A DNA stretch of 5,883 nt. It comes from an uncultured Clostridia bacterium. GTDB lineage: Bacteria > Bacillota > Clostridia > Oscillospirales > Oscillospiraceae. A program made the position numbers and the translations under genes. Numbering within the stretch: the stretch's first letter is position 1; each line of letters begins with the position of its first letter. The notes beneath the pieces were generated by a model, which was not told the origin of the DNA, made no database searches, and saw only the letters and a list, made by a program, of their open reading frames with translations. Below, in pieces: positions 1 through 5,883 of this stretch. Where the stretch lies: assembly GCA_947177005.1 (NCBI GenBank), contig CAMWSZ010000210.1:1-5883 (forward strand). Direction: 5' to 3'.

Positions 1-814
1 CTACAAGTACATCCCCATGTACGGCATCCAGATCGCCTTCCGGGACTTTGCGCCGGGCCTTGGCTTCTCCACCAGCCCTTGGGTAGGATTCCAGTGGTTT
101 ACCCGGTTCTTCAAGGCCCCCACCTTCAGCCGCATGATGAGGAACACCATCCTGATCAGCGTGTACGGCCTGCTGTGGAGCTTCCCCATCCCTATCGTTC
201 TGTCCCTGATTATCAACCAGTGCCGCTTTGCGAAGTTCAAGCGCGTGGTACAGACGGTCCTTTACGCGCCCCACTTCATCTCCGTCATGGTTATCTGCGG
301 TATGGTCAAGATCTTCCTCAGTCCCTCGGGCGGACTGCTGAACCTGATTCTCGGCACCCAGATCGACTTCCTGACCCAGTCGGAAGCGTTCCGGACCATC
401 TACATTGCCTCCGGCATCTGGCAGGACGCAGGCTGGGGCTGTATCATCTACTTAGCGACCTTGGCCAACGTGGACCCCGGCCTCTATGAGGCGGCAAAGG
501 TGGACGGCGCATCCGTCTTCCAGCGCATCCTCAACATCGACGTCCCCGAACTGCTCCCCATGGTCATCCTGAACCTCATCATGGCTGCCGGCGGCATCAT
601 GAATGTGGGCTTCGAGAAGGTCTGGCTGCTCCAGACCGACCTGAACAAAGCAACCTCCGACGTAATCGCCGTGTACGTGTACCAGCAGGGTATCGAGCAG
701 GCCAAGTACAGCTACTCAACCGCTGTCGGCCTCTTTAATACGGTCATTAACATCGCGTTGCTGATTGTCGTCAACAAGATTACGTCCAAGGCTTCGGACG
801 TCGAGTTCGTGTAA
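1..814 (+). CDS. ABC sugar transporter permease, LplB type (5' end outside window)
   Basis: Inner-membrane permease of a carbohydrate ABC importer (binding-protein-dependent permease family, LplB/UgpA-like). The first full codon is at position 2 and 270 codons are visible. Relatives are usually about 290-320 residues, so roughly the first 20-50 residues, including the first membrane helix, lie upstream. The visible start, Y-x-P-M-Y-G-x-Q-I-A-F-x-D-F, is typical of LplB-type permeases. In window numbering, hydrophobic segments fall near residues 44-67, 80-104, 131-150, 182-205 and 236-262. The EAA loop that contacts the ATPase is at 163-170 (EAAKVDGA), followed by the usual I-x-x-P-E-L. It ends with TAA at 812-814; the ribosome site of the next permease begins within this stop codon, so the two are almost certainly cotranscribed and form a heterodimeric channel. 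The family is clear; the substrate is inferred only from the downstream genes. Confidence 0.93.
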   Translation, partial: YKYIPMYGIQIAFRDFAPGLGFSTSPWVGFQWFTRFFKAPTFSRMMRNTILISVYGLLWSFPIPIVLSLIINQCRFAKFKRVVQTVLYAPHFISVMVICGMVKIFLSPSGGLLNLILGTQIDFLTQSEAFRTIYIASGIWQDAGWGCIIYLATLANVDPGLYEAAKVDGASVFQRILNIDVPELLPMVILNLIMAAGGIMNVGFEKVWLLQTDLNKATSDVIAVYVYQQGIEQAKYSYSTAVGLFNTVINIALLIVVNKITSKASDVEFV

Positions 815-821
815 GGAGGGG
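813..821 (+). promoter_or_regulatory. Ribosome binding site of second permease
   Basis: AAGGAGGGG lies 9 bases before the ATG at 831 and overlaps the stop codon of the upstream gene. It fixes the start at 831. The frame is open further upstream, with a possible TTG near 765, but that would put about 22 codons inside the first permease gene and has no comparable site. Confidence 0.85.
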
Positions 822-830
822 AATCAAACA

Positions 831-1730
831 ATGAACGCATCCGCTAAAAAATCCACCGGCATGAGCGATAAAGTCAGCGACGTAATCATAGCAATCATCC
901 TGACGGCCTGTCTGATAATTGTGGCCTACCCCCTGTACTACGTCCTTGTCGCCTCCGTGTCCGACCCCTACGATGTGTACGCAGGCAAGACCTTCCTCTT
1001 CCCCAGCCAGTTTACCTTGGACGGTTATAAAGCGGTGTTCGCCGACCCGGACCTTGTCTCCGGCTTCCTGAACTCCGTGAAGTACACCGTCGTCGGCACC
1101 TGCTTCTCCGTCATCATGCTGTACATCACCGCCTACCCACTGGCCCAGAAGGACCTGCCGGGCCGTAAGCTCATCAGCCTGTTCTTTGTCTTCACCATGT
1201 ATTTCGGCGGCGGACTGATCCCCACCTACCTGGTTGTCCAGAAGACGGGCCTTATCGGCAATATGTGGTCCCTGTTCCTCCCCGGCGGTGTGGGCGTGGG
1301 CAACATGATCGTCGTGCGCAACTACTTCCAGAACAGCATCCCCCACGACCTGGTGGAAGCCTCCGAAATCGACGGCTGCACCAAGTTCCGCACCTTTATC
1401 AGCGTGGTTATCCCCCTGTCCATGCCGATTCTTGCCGTGCAGGCGGTGTTCGCCATGGTGGCCTACTGGAACGACTGGTTCACCGCTATGATCTACCTGG
1501 GCGGCAAGGGCTCCCCTCTGCCTCTGGTGCTGCGCGGCATCCTGATGAAGAGCAGCGCGGCTGCGGATCAGGTGGCCATGATGGACGGCGGCTATGCCGA
1601 ATTGCAGAAGCAGACGGAACTGATCAAGTTCTGCTCCATGATCGTGGCGGCTGTCCCCATGCTGATCGCGTACCCCTATGTTCAGAAGTACTTTGAGAAG
1701 GGCTTTATGGCCGGTGCGGTCAAGGGCTGA
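831..1730 (+). CDS. ABC sugar transporter permease, LplC/YtcP type
   Basis: Second permease subunit of the importer, 299 residues, the usual length for the LplC/YtcP (CUT1, MalG-like) group. A short polar N-terminus is followed by membrane helices near residues 17-40, 82-106, 113-135, 143-165, 193-213 and 265-284. The EAA loop is at 176-182 (EASEIDG) and is followed by V-I-P-L-S-M-P, as expected for the surface that docks on the ATP-binding subunit. The C-terminus, Y-P-Y-V-Q-K-Y-F then K-G and G-A-V-K-G, is the hallmark ending of this group. The start at 831 is chosen for its strong ribosome site. It sits 16 bases after the first permease and 38 bases before the binding protein, all in one apparent operon. 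No frameshift or missing motif is seen. The transported sugar cannot be read from the permease itself; fructose-containing sugars are inferred from the neighbours. Confidence 0.95.
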   Translation: MNASAKKSTGMSDKVSDVIIAIILTACLIIVAYPLYYVLVASVSDPYDVYAGKTFLFPSQFTLDGYKAVFADPDLVSGFLNSVKYTVVGTCFSVIMLYITAYPLAQKDLPGRKLISLFFVFTMYFGGGLIPTYLVVQKTGLIGNMWSLFLPGGVGVGNMIVVRNYFQNSIPHDLVEASEIDGCTKFRTFISVVIPLSMPILAVQAVFAMVAYWNDWFTAMIYLGGKGSPLPLVLRGILMKSSAAADQVAMMDGGYAELQKQTELIKFCSMIVAAVPMLIAYPYVQKYFEKGFMAGAVKG

Positions 1731-1755
1731 TCTCATCTACAAGAAAAATTTGAAA

Positions 1756-1761
1756 AAGGAG
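1756..1761 (+). promoter_or_regulatory. Ribosome binding site of the binding protein
   Basis: AAGGAG lies 7 bases before the ATG at 1769, inside the A-rich 38-base gap after the second permease. No terminator or convincing promoter is visible in this gap, so the lipoprotein is probably translated from the permease transcript. Confidence 0.8.
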
Positions 1762-1768
1762 TAATATC

Positions 1769-3457
1769 ATGAGGAAAAGTTTGAAAAAAGTTCTGTCTCT
1801 TGGCTTGGCGGCAGCTTCCATGACCGGCCTGCTGGCCGGCTGCGGCGGCGGTGACAGCGGTGGCGGCGGCGGGAACGTCAGCAGCGGCGAACCGAATACC
1901 AACACCGACCAGACCGAGTTCAACATCATTTCCGGCATCTCCGCCCTGTCTTCCGGCTATAAAGACAATCCCGTCCTGAATCAGATGATGGAGAACGCGG
2001 GCATTACGATCAACTGGGAGACCATGAGCGACTCCCTGGGCGAGCAGGTCAACATCCGCCTGTCCGCCGGCGGCGACCAGCTGCCCGACGCCGTGCAGGC
2101 TGTGGGCTGGTCCAACTATGACCTGGGCCGTTACGGCCGCGGCGGCACCTTTATCGACCTGACCCCCTATATCACAGATCCCGAGATCATGCCCAACCTC
2201 TCCGCGATTCTGGAGAAGTACCCCAAGTACAAGGCCGCCATTACGCAGGACGACGGCAAAATCTACGGCCTGCCCGCCGGTGAAATGATGGGCACCAGCG
2301 CTACCGGCGCTGCGGATGACTATTCCATCCACTCCATCCAGCAGTTCTCCATGATCAACAAGGCGTGGCTGGATGATCTGGGACTGGCCGTTCCTGAGAC
2401 GGTCGATGAGCTGAAAACCGCCCTCCAGGCATTCAAGGACAACGACATGGCCGCCAAGATGTACGGCAACGATCCCGGTTCCACCATTCCGATGTCCTTC
2501 GGCTTTGACCAGTGGTGCTGGGGCCAGAACATCTTCTACGCTCCTTTCGGCGTGACCAACTGGTCCGATGTATGCACGGACCTGCGTCTGACCAAGGACA
2601 AACAGGTCGTATTCGACTGCGTTGACGACGGATACCGTGATGCCATCACTTATTACCATGATTGGTATGCGGACGGTCTCATTGATATCGAGGTATTCAG
2701 TCAGGACGACAAGCAGTACATCTCCAAGTGTACCCAAGGCAAGGTGGGTGTAGCCACCTGGTGGGAGATCAGCGAGCTCATGGGCGACCATGCCGGTGAT
2801 TATGTCTACCTGCCCCCGCTGAAGGGTCCCGACGGTACCTGCACCGTAACCATCAAGTCCGCCGGTTCCGCCATTAACTCCGGCAACCTGTCCATCACCA
2901 AAAATTGCAAGAGTCCTGTCAACCTGCTGAAATTCTATGACCAGTGGTACACCGGCGAGAACGTCATGCAGCTCCAGTATGGTCCCATTGGCGTGTACTT
3001 CAAGGAGGAAAAGGATGCTGACGGCATGTATGTTTCCCTCACCGATGACGAGGCCAAGGCGCAGTTCAACAAGTCTGTCGGCGAACTGAAGAGCGCCAAC
3101 GAAGTGGCTGGCCCCAAGCTGATCCTCTCTGAGTACTACACCAACGTCTTCCATATGGAGGACCGCGCTATGCAGCGTCTGGAAGACCTGGAGAACTTCT
3201 GGTTCAACTATGTGGATGACTTCACCTTCTATCCCGTGGACTGCGTGTTCACTGAGGCCGAACTGAATGACCTGGATATGTACCGCGCCGACTTTGAGAC
3301 CTATGTCAAAGAGCGGGAAGCCCTGTGGTTCCGTGACGGCGGCCCCTCCGACGCTGATTGGGAAGCCTACAAGCAGGAACTTGTTGATACTTATGGCATG
3401 AACCAGATTCTGGAAGTCTACCAGGGCGCCTACGAGCGGTATGTTGCTGCTGAATAA
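1769..3457 (+). CDS. Extracellular sugar-binding lipoprotein, LplA/YtcQ type
   Basis: Substrate-binding component of the importer, 562 residues, expected outside the membrane and lipid-anchored. The N-terminus has a basic start (M-R-K-S-L-K-K), a hydrophobic core and a lipobox L-A-G-C with the lipidated Cys at residue 25. A Gly/Ser-rich tether follows to about residue 45. The mature part fits the large extracellular solute-binding family 1 proteins that accompany LplB/LplC permeases: W-E at about 80, R-L-S-A-G-G-D-x-L-P-D, the D-G-K-I-Y-G-L-P segment, and an aromatic-rich C-terminus ending near Y-Q-G-A-Y-E-R-Y. The region near 223-243, where relatives carry an NGNG/DE calcium loop, is degenerate here (see findings). 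Codon use is strongly biased, with almost no GGG glycine codons, which suits a highly expressed protein. It is the last gene before a strong terminator. Sucrose or short fructan as ligand is inferred from the downstream GH32 gene. Confidence 0.93.
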   Translation: MRKSLKKVLSLGLAAASMTGLLAGCGGGDSGGGGGNVSSGEPNTNTDQTEFNIISGISALSSGYKDNPVLNQMMENAGITINWETMSDSLGEQVNIRLSAGGDQLPDAVQAVGWSNYDLGRYGRGGTFIDLTPYITDPEIMPNLSAILEKYPKYKAAITQDDGKIYGLPAGEMMGTSATGAADDYSIHSIQQFSMINKAWLDDLGLAVPETVDELKTALQAFKDNDMAAKMYGNDPGSTIPMSFGFDQWCWGQNIFYAPFGVTNWSDVCTDLRLTKDKQVVFDCVDDGYRDAITYYHDWYADGLIDIEVFSQDDKQYISKCTQGKVGVATWWEISELMGDHAGDYVYLPPLKGPDGTCTVTIKSAGSAINSGNLSITKNCKSPVNLLKFYDQWYTGENVMQLQYGPIGVYFKEEKDADGMYVSLTDDEAKAQFNKSVGELKSANEVAGPKLILSEYYTNVFHMEDRAMQRLEDLENFWFNYVDDFTFYPVDCVFTEAELNDLDMYRADFETYVKEREALWFRDGGPSDADWEAYKQELVDTYGMNQILEVYQGAYERYVAAE

Positions 3458-3511
3458 GCAATTTTAACAAAGTATTTCTCATTTTTCACTCTCCTCAAAT
3501 GTCTATACAGG

Positions 3512-3539
3512 AAGGGGCGGCTCCGCGCCGCCCCTTTTT
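3512..3539 (+). terminator. Rho-independent terminator after the transporter genes
   Basis: A perfect GC-rich stem pairs 3513-3521 with 3527-3535 around a five-base loop (TCCGC), with one more A-T pair possible at 3512/3536. A run of five T (3535-3539) follows at once. It lies 54 bases after the stop of the binding-protein gene. With no A-run on the left side it should act only for + strand transcripts. It separates the transporter unit from the enzyme genes, unless there is partial read-through. Confidence 0.9.
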
Positions 3540-3558
3540 GCAAGACTATCCATATAAC

Positions 3559-3574
3559 GCAGAATCTGTTCTGC
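3559..3574. promoter_or_regulatory. Inverted repeat 1, candidate operator
   Basis: GCAGAA-TCTG-TTCTGC is a perfect dyad with six-base arms and a four-base centre, located 20 bases past the terminator and about 110 bases before the GH32 gene. It could be a repressor or activator site, or a small hairpin in a leader RNA. No run of T follows, so it is not a terminator. The protein that would bind it is not in the window. Confidence 0.4.
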
Positions 3575-3576
3575 CC

Positions 3577-3594
3577 CAATTTATAGAGAAATTG
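3577..3594. promoter_or_regulatory. Inverted repeat 2, candidate operator over a possible -10 box
   Basis: CAATTT-ATAGAG-AAATTG is a perfect dyad with six-base arms and a six-base centre. It contains TATAGA at 3582-3587, the best -10-like hexamer before the GH32 gene. No convincing -35 hexamer is present at the right spacing (3559-3564 reads GCAGAA), so if this is the promoter it may need an activator. Its centre is 19 bases from the centre of the first dyad. Function is inferred from position and symmetry only. Confidence 0.4.
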
Positions 3595-3667
3595 ATTCCC
3601 GCTGCTGTAAATCTGCCAGTTTCGGGCCCTGACCGGCCTGTTTGAATAAATTACCACTTTCCATTTC

Positions 3668-3674
3668 AGGAGGA
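3668..3674 (+). promoter_or_regulatory. Ribosome binding site of the GH32 gene
   Basis: AGGAGGA lies 9 bases before the first of two adjacent ATG codons (3684 and 3687). It rules out the upstream in-frame TTG at 3642, which has no such site and would place the Shine-Dalgarno inside the coding frame. Confidence 0.85.
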
Positions 3675-3683
3675 ACAACCATT

Positions 3684-5174
3684 ATGATGAGCGAAGCCCT
3701 TCAGAAGGCCCGAGAGTTCGAGGCCCAGTACAGCCCACATATCCCCGCCGCCGAGCGGCCCGCGTTTCACGTCACCCCTGCCATCGGCTGGATGAACGAC
3801 CCCAACGGCTTTTCCATCTACAAGGGGGAGTACCATCTTTTCCACCAGTATCACCCCTATTCCAACGAGTGGGGCCCCATGCACTGGGCTCATCTGAAAA
3901 GCAGGGATCTGATTACTTGGGAGCGGCTGCCCGCCGCTCTGGCCCCGGACAGGGACTATGACGCGGCGGGATGCTTCTCCGGCGGCGCGGTGGAGCTGCC
4001 GGACGGGCGGCAGCTGCTGTTATATACCGGTGTTCAGCGGGGCCACACTCCGGAGGGGTACATTCAGGACATCCAGACCCAGTGCGCTGCCATTGGCGAT
4101 GGGGTGGACTACGAGAAATGTCTGGATAACCCCGTTCTGGAGGCGAATGATCTGCCCGAGGGCGGCAGCGCCATCGACTTCCGCGACCCGAAAATCTGGC
4201 GCGGGGATGACGGCGTCTACTACGCCGTCATCGGCAACCGTACAGAGGACGGCAGCGGGTCGATCCTGCTCTACCGCAGTACGGACGGCTTGAAATGGGA
4301 GCTGGAGCGGATGCTGGACCGCTGCAACAACCAGTACGGCAAGATGTGGGAGTGCCCGGACTTTTTCCCGCTGAATGGGAAGCTGGTACTGATCACCAGC
4401 CCTCAGGACATGACGCCCGTGGGTCTGGAGTTCCACGCAGGCAACGGCGCGATGTGTCTGATCGGAGACTATGATCCCGCCGGGAAGGGTTTTTCCCGCC
4501 AGTTCGTGCAGGCGATTGACTACGGTCTGGACTTCTACGCCCCCCAGACGCTCCTGACAGAGGACGGACGGCGGGTAATGATCGCCTGGATGCAGAACTG
4601 GGCCACTGTAGGAGCCAAGCCCTACCACTGCCGCTGGTTCGGACAGATGACCCTGCCCCGGGAGTTGGCGGTGAAGGACGGGCGGCTGTACCAGAACCCC
4701 GTGCGGGAGCTGGAAGCCTATCGGGGACAGTGCATCATACACCGGAACATCCCCGTCAGCGCGGAGGTGAATCTGCCCGGCGTTCAGGGACGGATACTGG
4801 ACATGACCGTCACCGTCCGGCCCATGGGCGGCGAGATGTACCGCTGGTTCCGCATCCGGGTGGCCAAGGACGGGGAGCATGAGACCATCATCCGCTACCG
4901 TCCCAGCGATGGTACGGTGAAGATCGACCGGACCCGCAGCGGACTGCCTCACGACATCGTACATACCCGCAGTTTCCTGGTGGGGTATCATGAGGGTGAG
5001 ATTAAGCTGCGGATTATTCTGGACCGGTTCAGCATCGAGGTGTTCGTCAACGACGGCGAACAGGCCGCCAGCTCTGTGATTTACACCCGGCAAGAGGCCG
5101 ATGTGATTAGCTTCGAGGCTGGTGGCCCGGTGCTGATAGATGTGGAGAAGTATGATCTCATTTTTGCCGGATGA
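3684..5174 (+). CDS. GH32 beta-fructofuranosidase (sucrose / fructo-oligosaccharide hydrolase, ScrB/SacA-like)
   Basis: Glycoside hydrolase family 32 enzyme of 496 residues, the normal size for cytoplasmic sucrases of the ScrB/SacA type. It hydrolyses the fructosyl bond of sucrose, sucrose 6-phosphate or short fructans to release fructose. All three catalytic motifs are intact: W-M-N-D-P-N-G at 36-42 with nucleophile Asp39, F-R-D-P at 166-169 with the transition-state stabiliser Asp168, and W-E-C-P-D at 222-226 with acid/base Glu223. Other family blocks seen are W-G-P-M-H-W, G-C-F-S-G-G, G-L-D-F-Y-A-P-Q-T and W-F-G-Q-M-T-L-P-R-E-L. The five-bladed propeller spans about 30-330, and the C-terminal beta-sandwich about 355-496 with D-R-F-S-I-E-V-F-V-N-D-G-E at 447-459. 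There is no signal peptide, so it acts inside the cell on imported sugar. The ABC importer next door and absence of a PTS gene favour an unphosphorylated substrate, but phosphosucrose activity cannot be excluded from sequence. Confidence 0.95.
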   Translation: MMSEALQKAREFEAQYSPHIPAAERPAFHVTPAIGWMNDPNGFSIYKGEYHLFHQYHPYSNEWGPMHWAHLKSRDLITWERLPAALAPDRDYDAAGCFSGGAVELPDGRQLLLYTGVQRGHTPEGYIQDIQTQCAAIGDGVDYEKCLDNPVLEANDLPEGGSAIDFRDPKIWRGDDGVYYAVIGNRTEDGSGSILLYRSTDGLKWELERMLDRCNNQYGKMWECPDFFPLNGKLVLITSPQDMTPVGLEFHAGNGAMCLIGDYDPAGKGFSRQFVQAIDYGLDFYAPQTLLTEDGRRVMIAWMQNWATVGAKPYHCRWFGQMTLPRELAVKDGRLYQNPVRELEAYRGQCIIHRNIPVSAEVNLPGVQGRILDMTVTVRPMGGEMYRWFRIRVAKDGEHETIIRYRPSDGTVKIDRTRSGLPHDIVHTRSFLVGYHEGEIKLRIILDRFSIEVFVNDGEQAASSVIYTRQEADVISFEAGGPVLIDVEKYDLIFAG

Positions 5175-5181
5175 GGAGGCC

Positions 5182-5203
5182 CCTCTGAAGCTTCCGGAAG
5201 AGG
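5182..5203. repeat. Small nested palindromes between GH32 and kinase genes
   Basis: CCTCT (5182-5186) can pair with AGAGG (5199-5203). Inside lie two overlapping palindromes, GAAGCTTC and CTTCCGGAAG. No T-run follows, so this is not a terminator; at most a weak mRNA hairpin or a chance restriction-site-like symmetry. The rest of the 113-base gap shows only the kinase ribosome site and no convincing promoter. Confidence 0.25.
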
Positions 5204-5272
5204 TCTGGATGCAGACGCGGTTTACTGATAGGGCGCTTTACGACTGCGGCGTATTTTGCTCGAAAGATTTAG

Positions 5273-5278
5273 AAAGGA
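5273..5278 (+). promoter_or_regulatory. Ribosome binding site of the fructokinase gene
   Basis: AAAGGA lies 9 bases before the first of two adjacent ATG codons (5288 and 5291). The match to the anti-Shine-Dalgarno is weaker than for the other genes in the window. The spacing favours the ATG at 5288. Confidence 0.7.
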
Positions 5279-5287
5279 TGTTTTATT

Positions 5288-5883
5288 ATGATGAAAAAAT
5301 TTGATGTAGTGGCTTTGGGAGAGCTTCTGATTGACTTTACGGAAAACGGCCTCAGCGGCCAGGGCAACACCCTTTTTGAGGCCAACCCCGGCGGCGCACC
5401 CTGCAACGTGCTGGCGATGCTGAAGAAGCTGGATCGGGACTGCGCCTTTGTAGGCAAGGTCGGAAATGATATGTTCGGGCTTCAGCTGCGGAACGTGGCC
5501 GTGAGCGCGGGCATCTGTATGGACTACCTGGTCACGGACAGGGACGCCCGTACCACCCTGGCCTTTGTGAAAAACACCAGCACAGGCGACCGGGATTTCT
5601 CCTTCTACCGCAATCCCGGCGCGGACATGATGCTGCGGGAATCGGAGGTGCCTGAGGAGGCCGTCAAGAACTGCCGCATTTTCCATTTCGGCACGCTGTC
5701 CATGACCCATGAGGAGGTGCGGAAAGCGACCCTGCGGGCCATTGCGTACGCGAAGGCGGGGGGCGCGATGATCTCTTTTGACCCGAATCTCCGTCCGCCG
5801 CTGTGGGAGAGTCTGGAGGAGGCAAAGGAGCAGATAGCTTACGGACTGGGACAGTGCGATATTTTGAAAATCGCGGACAATGA
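5288..5883 (+). CDS. Fructokinase, PfkB family (3' end outside window)
   Basis: ATP-dependent sugar kinase of the PfkB/ribokinase family, most likely fructokinase converting fructose to fructose 6-phosphate in the cytoplasm. The window holds 198 complete codons of an expected 310-320 or so. The start G-E-L-L-I-D-F at 11-17 and the G-G-A-P-C-N-V block at 35-41 (first PfkB signature, substrate-binding region) are typical of bacterial fructokinases. V-G-K-V-G-N-D-x-F-G at 55-64 and F-D-P-N-L-R at 164-169 also fit, and the last visible residues (L-K-I-A-D-N) match the family's conserved strand before its N-E pair. The second signature with the catalytic Asp lies beyond the edge and cannot be checked. 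It follows the GH32 gene by 113 bases with no terminator or clear promoter between, so an operon is likely. Its job there would be to trap the fructose the hydrolase releases. A related ketohexose or ribose kinase is possible but less likely given the neighbour. Confidence 0.9.
   Translation, partial: MMKKFDVVALGELLIDFTENGLSGQGNTLFEANPGGAPCNVLAMLKKLDRDCAFVGKVGNDMFGLQLRNVAVSAGICMDYLVTDRDARTTLAFVKNTSTGDRDFSFYRNPGADMMLRESEVPEEAVKNCRIFHFGTLSMTHEEVRKATLRAIAYAKAGGAMISFDPNLRPPLWESLEEAKEQIAYGLGQCDILKIADN

Noticed and set aside
780..1736. Long open frame on the minus strand opposite the second permease
   Set aside because: Composition is dominated by H, D, G and Q, typical of the reverse complement of membrane-protein codons with C or G in third position. 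The + strand gene has full family motifs and a strong ribosome site.
1838..1873. GGC-rich run as a DNA repeat
   Set aside because: It encodes the Gly/Ser tether just after the lipidated cysteine, a common low-complexity linker in such lipoproteins, and has no regular repeat unit outside that role.
1733..3154. Long open frame on the minus strand opposite the binding-protein gene
   Set aside because: It mirrors a clear, well-conserved lipoprotein gene. The predicted protein has no recognisable family motifs, is rich in V/G/H/Q as expected for an antisense shadow of a GC-rich gene, and lacks a matching ribosome site.
3538..3558. TTGCAA ... TATAAC as a promoter right after the terminator
   Set aside because: The two hexamers are only 9 bases apart, far short of the roughly 17 needed, so they do not form a sigma-A promoter together.
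4020..5093. Long open frame on the minus strand opposite the GH32 gene
   Set aside because: The + strand frame carries all GH32 catalytic motifs. The reverse frame shows no domain and is explained by high third-position GC.
5182..5203. Hairpin after the GH32 gene as a terminator
   Set aside because: The stem is only five base pairs with a large loop and no T-run follows, so termination before the kinase gene is unlikely.
5222..5710. Minus-strand open frame opposite the fructokinase gene
   Set aside because: The + strand frame has PfkB signatures and a correctly placed start, and the reverse frame has no recognisable feature.

Overview
The window is a GC-rich, densely coded stretch with all genes on the + strand. 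It has strong GGAGG-type ribosome binding sites, short intergenic gaps, a lipoprotein-anchored solute-binding protein and an LplB/LplC-type sugar transporter. Together these point to a Gram-positive member of the Firmicutes, most plausibly a GC-rich gut Clostridia such as the Oscillospiraceae/Ruminococcaceae. That placement is an inference from style and gene families, not from a marker gene.

Layout. Positions 1-3457 hold a carbohydrate ABC importer: the 3' part of an LplB-type permease (1-814), a complete LplC/YtcP-type permease (831-1730) and a complete LplA/YtcQ-type substrate-binding lipoprotein (1769-3457). A strong intrinsic terminator (3512-3539) closes this unit. The gap 3458-3683 then carries two adjacent perfect inverted repeats that could be an operator/promoter region. 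Next come a complete GH32 beta-fructofuranosidase (3684-5174) and the 5' two-thirds of a PfkB-family fructokinase (5288 to the window end), probably one transcript.

How the parts fit. The simplest reading is a locus for uptake and intracellular breakdown of sucrose or short fructo-oligosaccharides. The lipoprotein captures the sugar outside and the two permeases move it inward with an ATPase encoded elsewhere. The cytoplasmic GH32 enzyme splits off fructose, and the kinase makes fructose 6-phosphate for glycolysis. No PTS component is visible, so an unphosphorylated substrate is more likely than sucrose 6-phosphate, but the window cannot settle this.

I found no RNA gene, mobile element, CRISPR array or clearly new system. 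The points most worth a second look are the paired dyads after the terminator, the degenerate calcium-loop region of the binding protein, and the contrast in codon use between the transporter and the enzyme genes.
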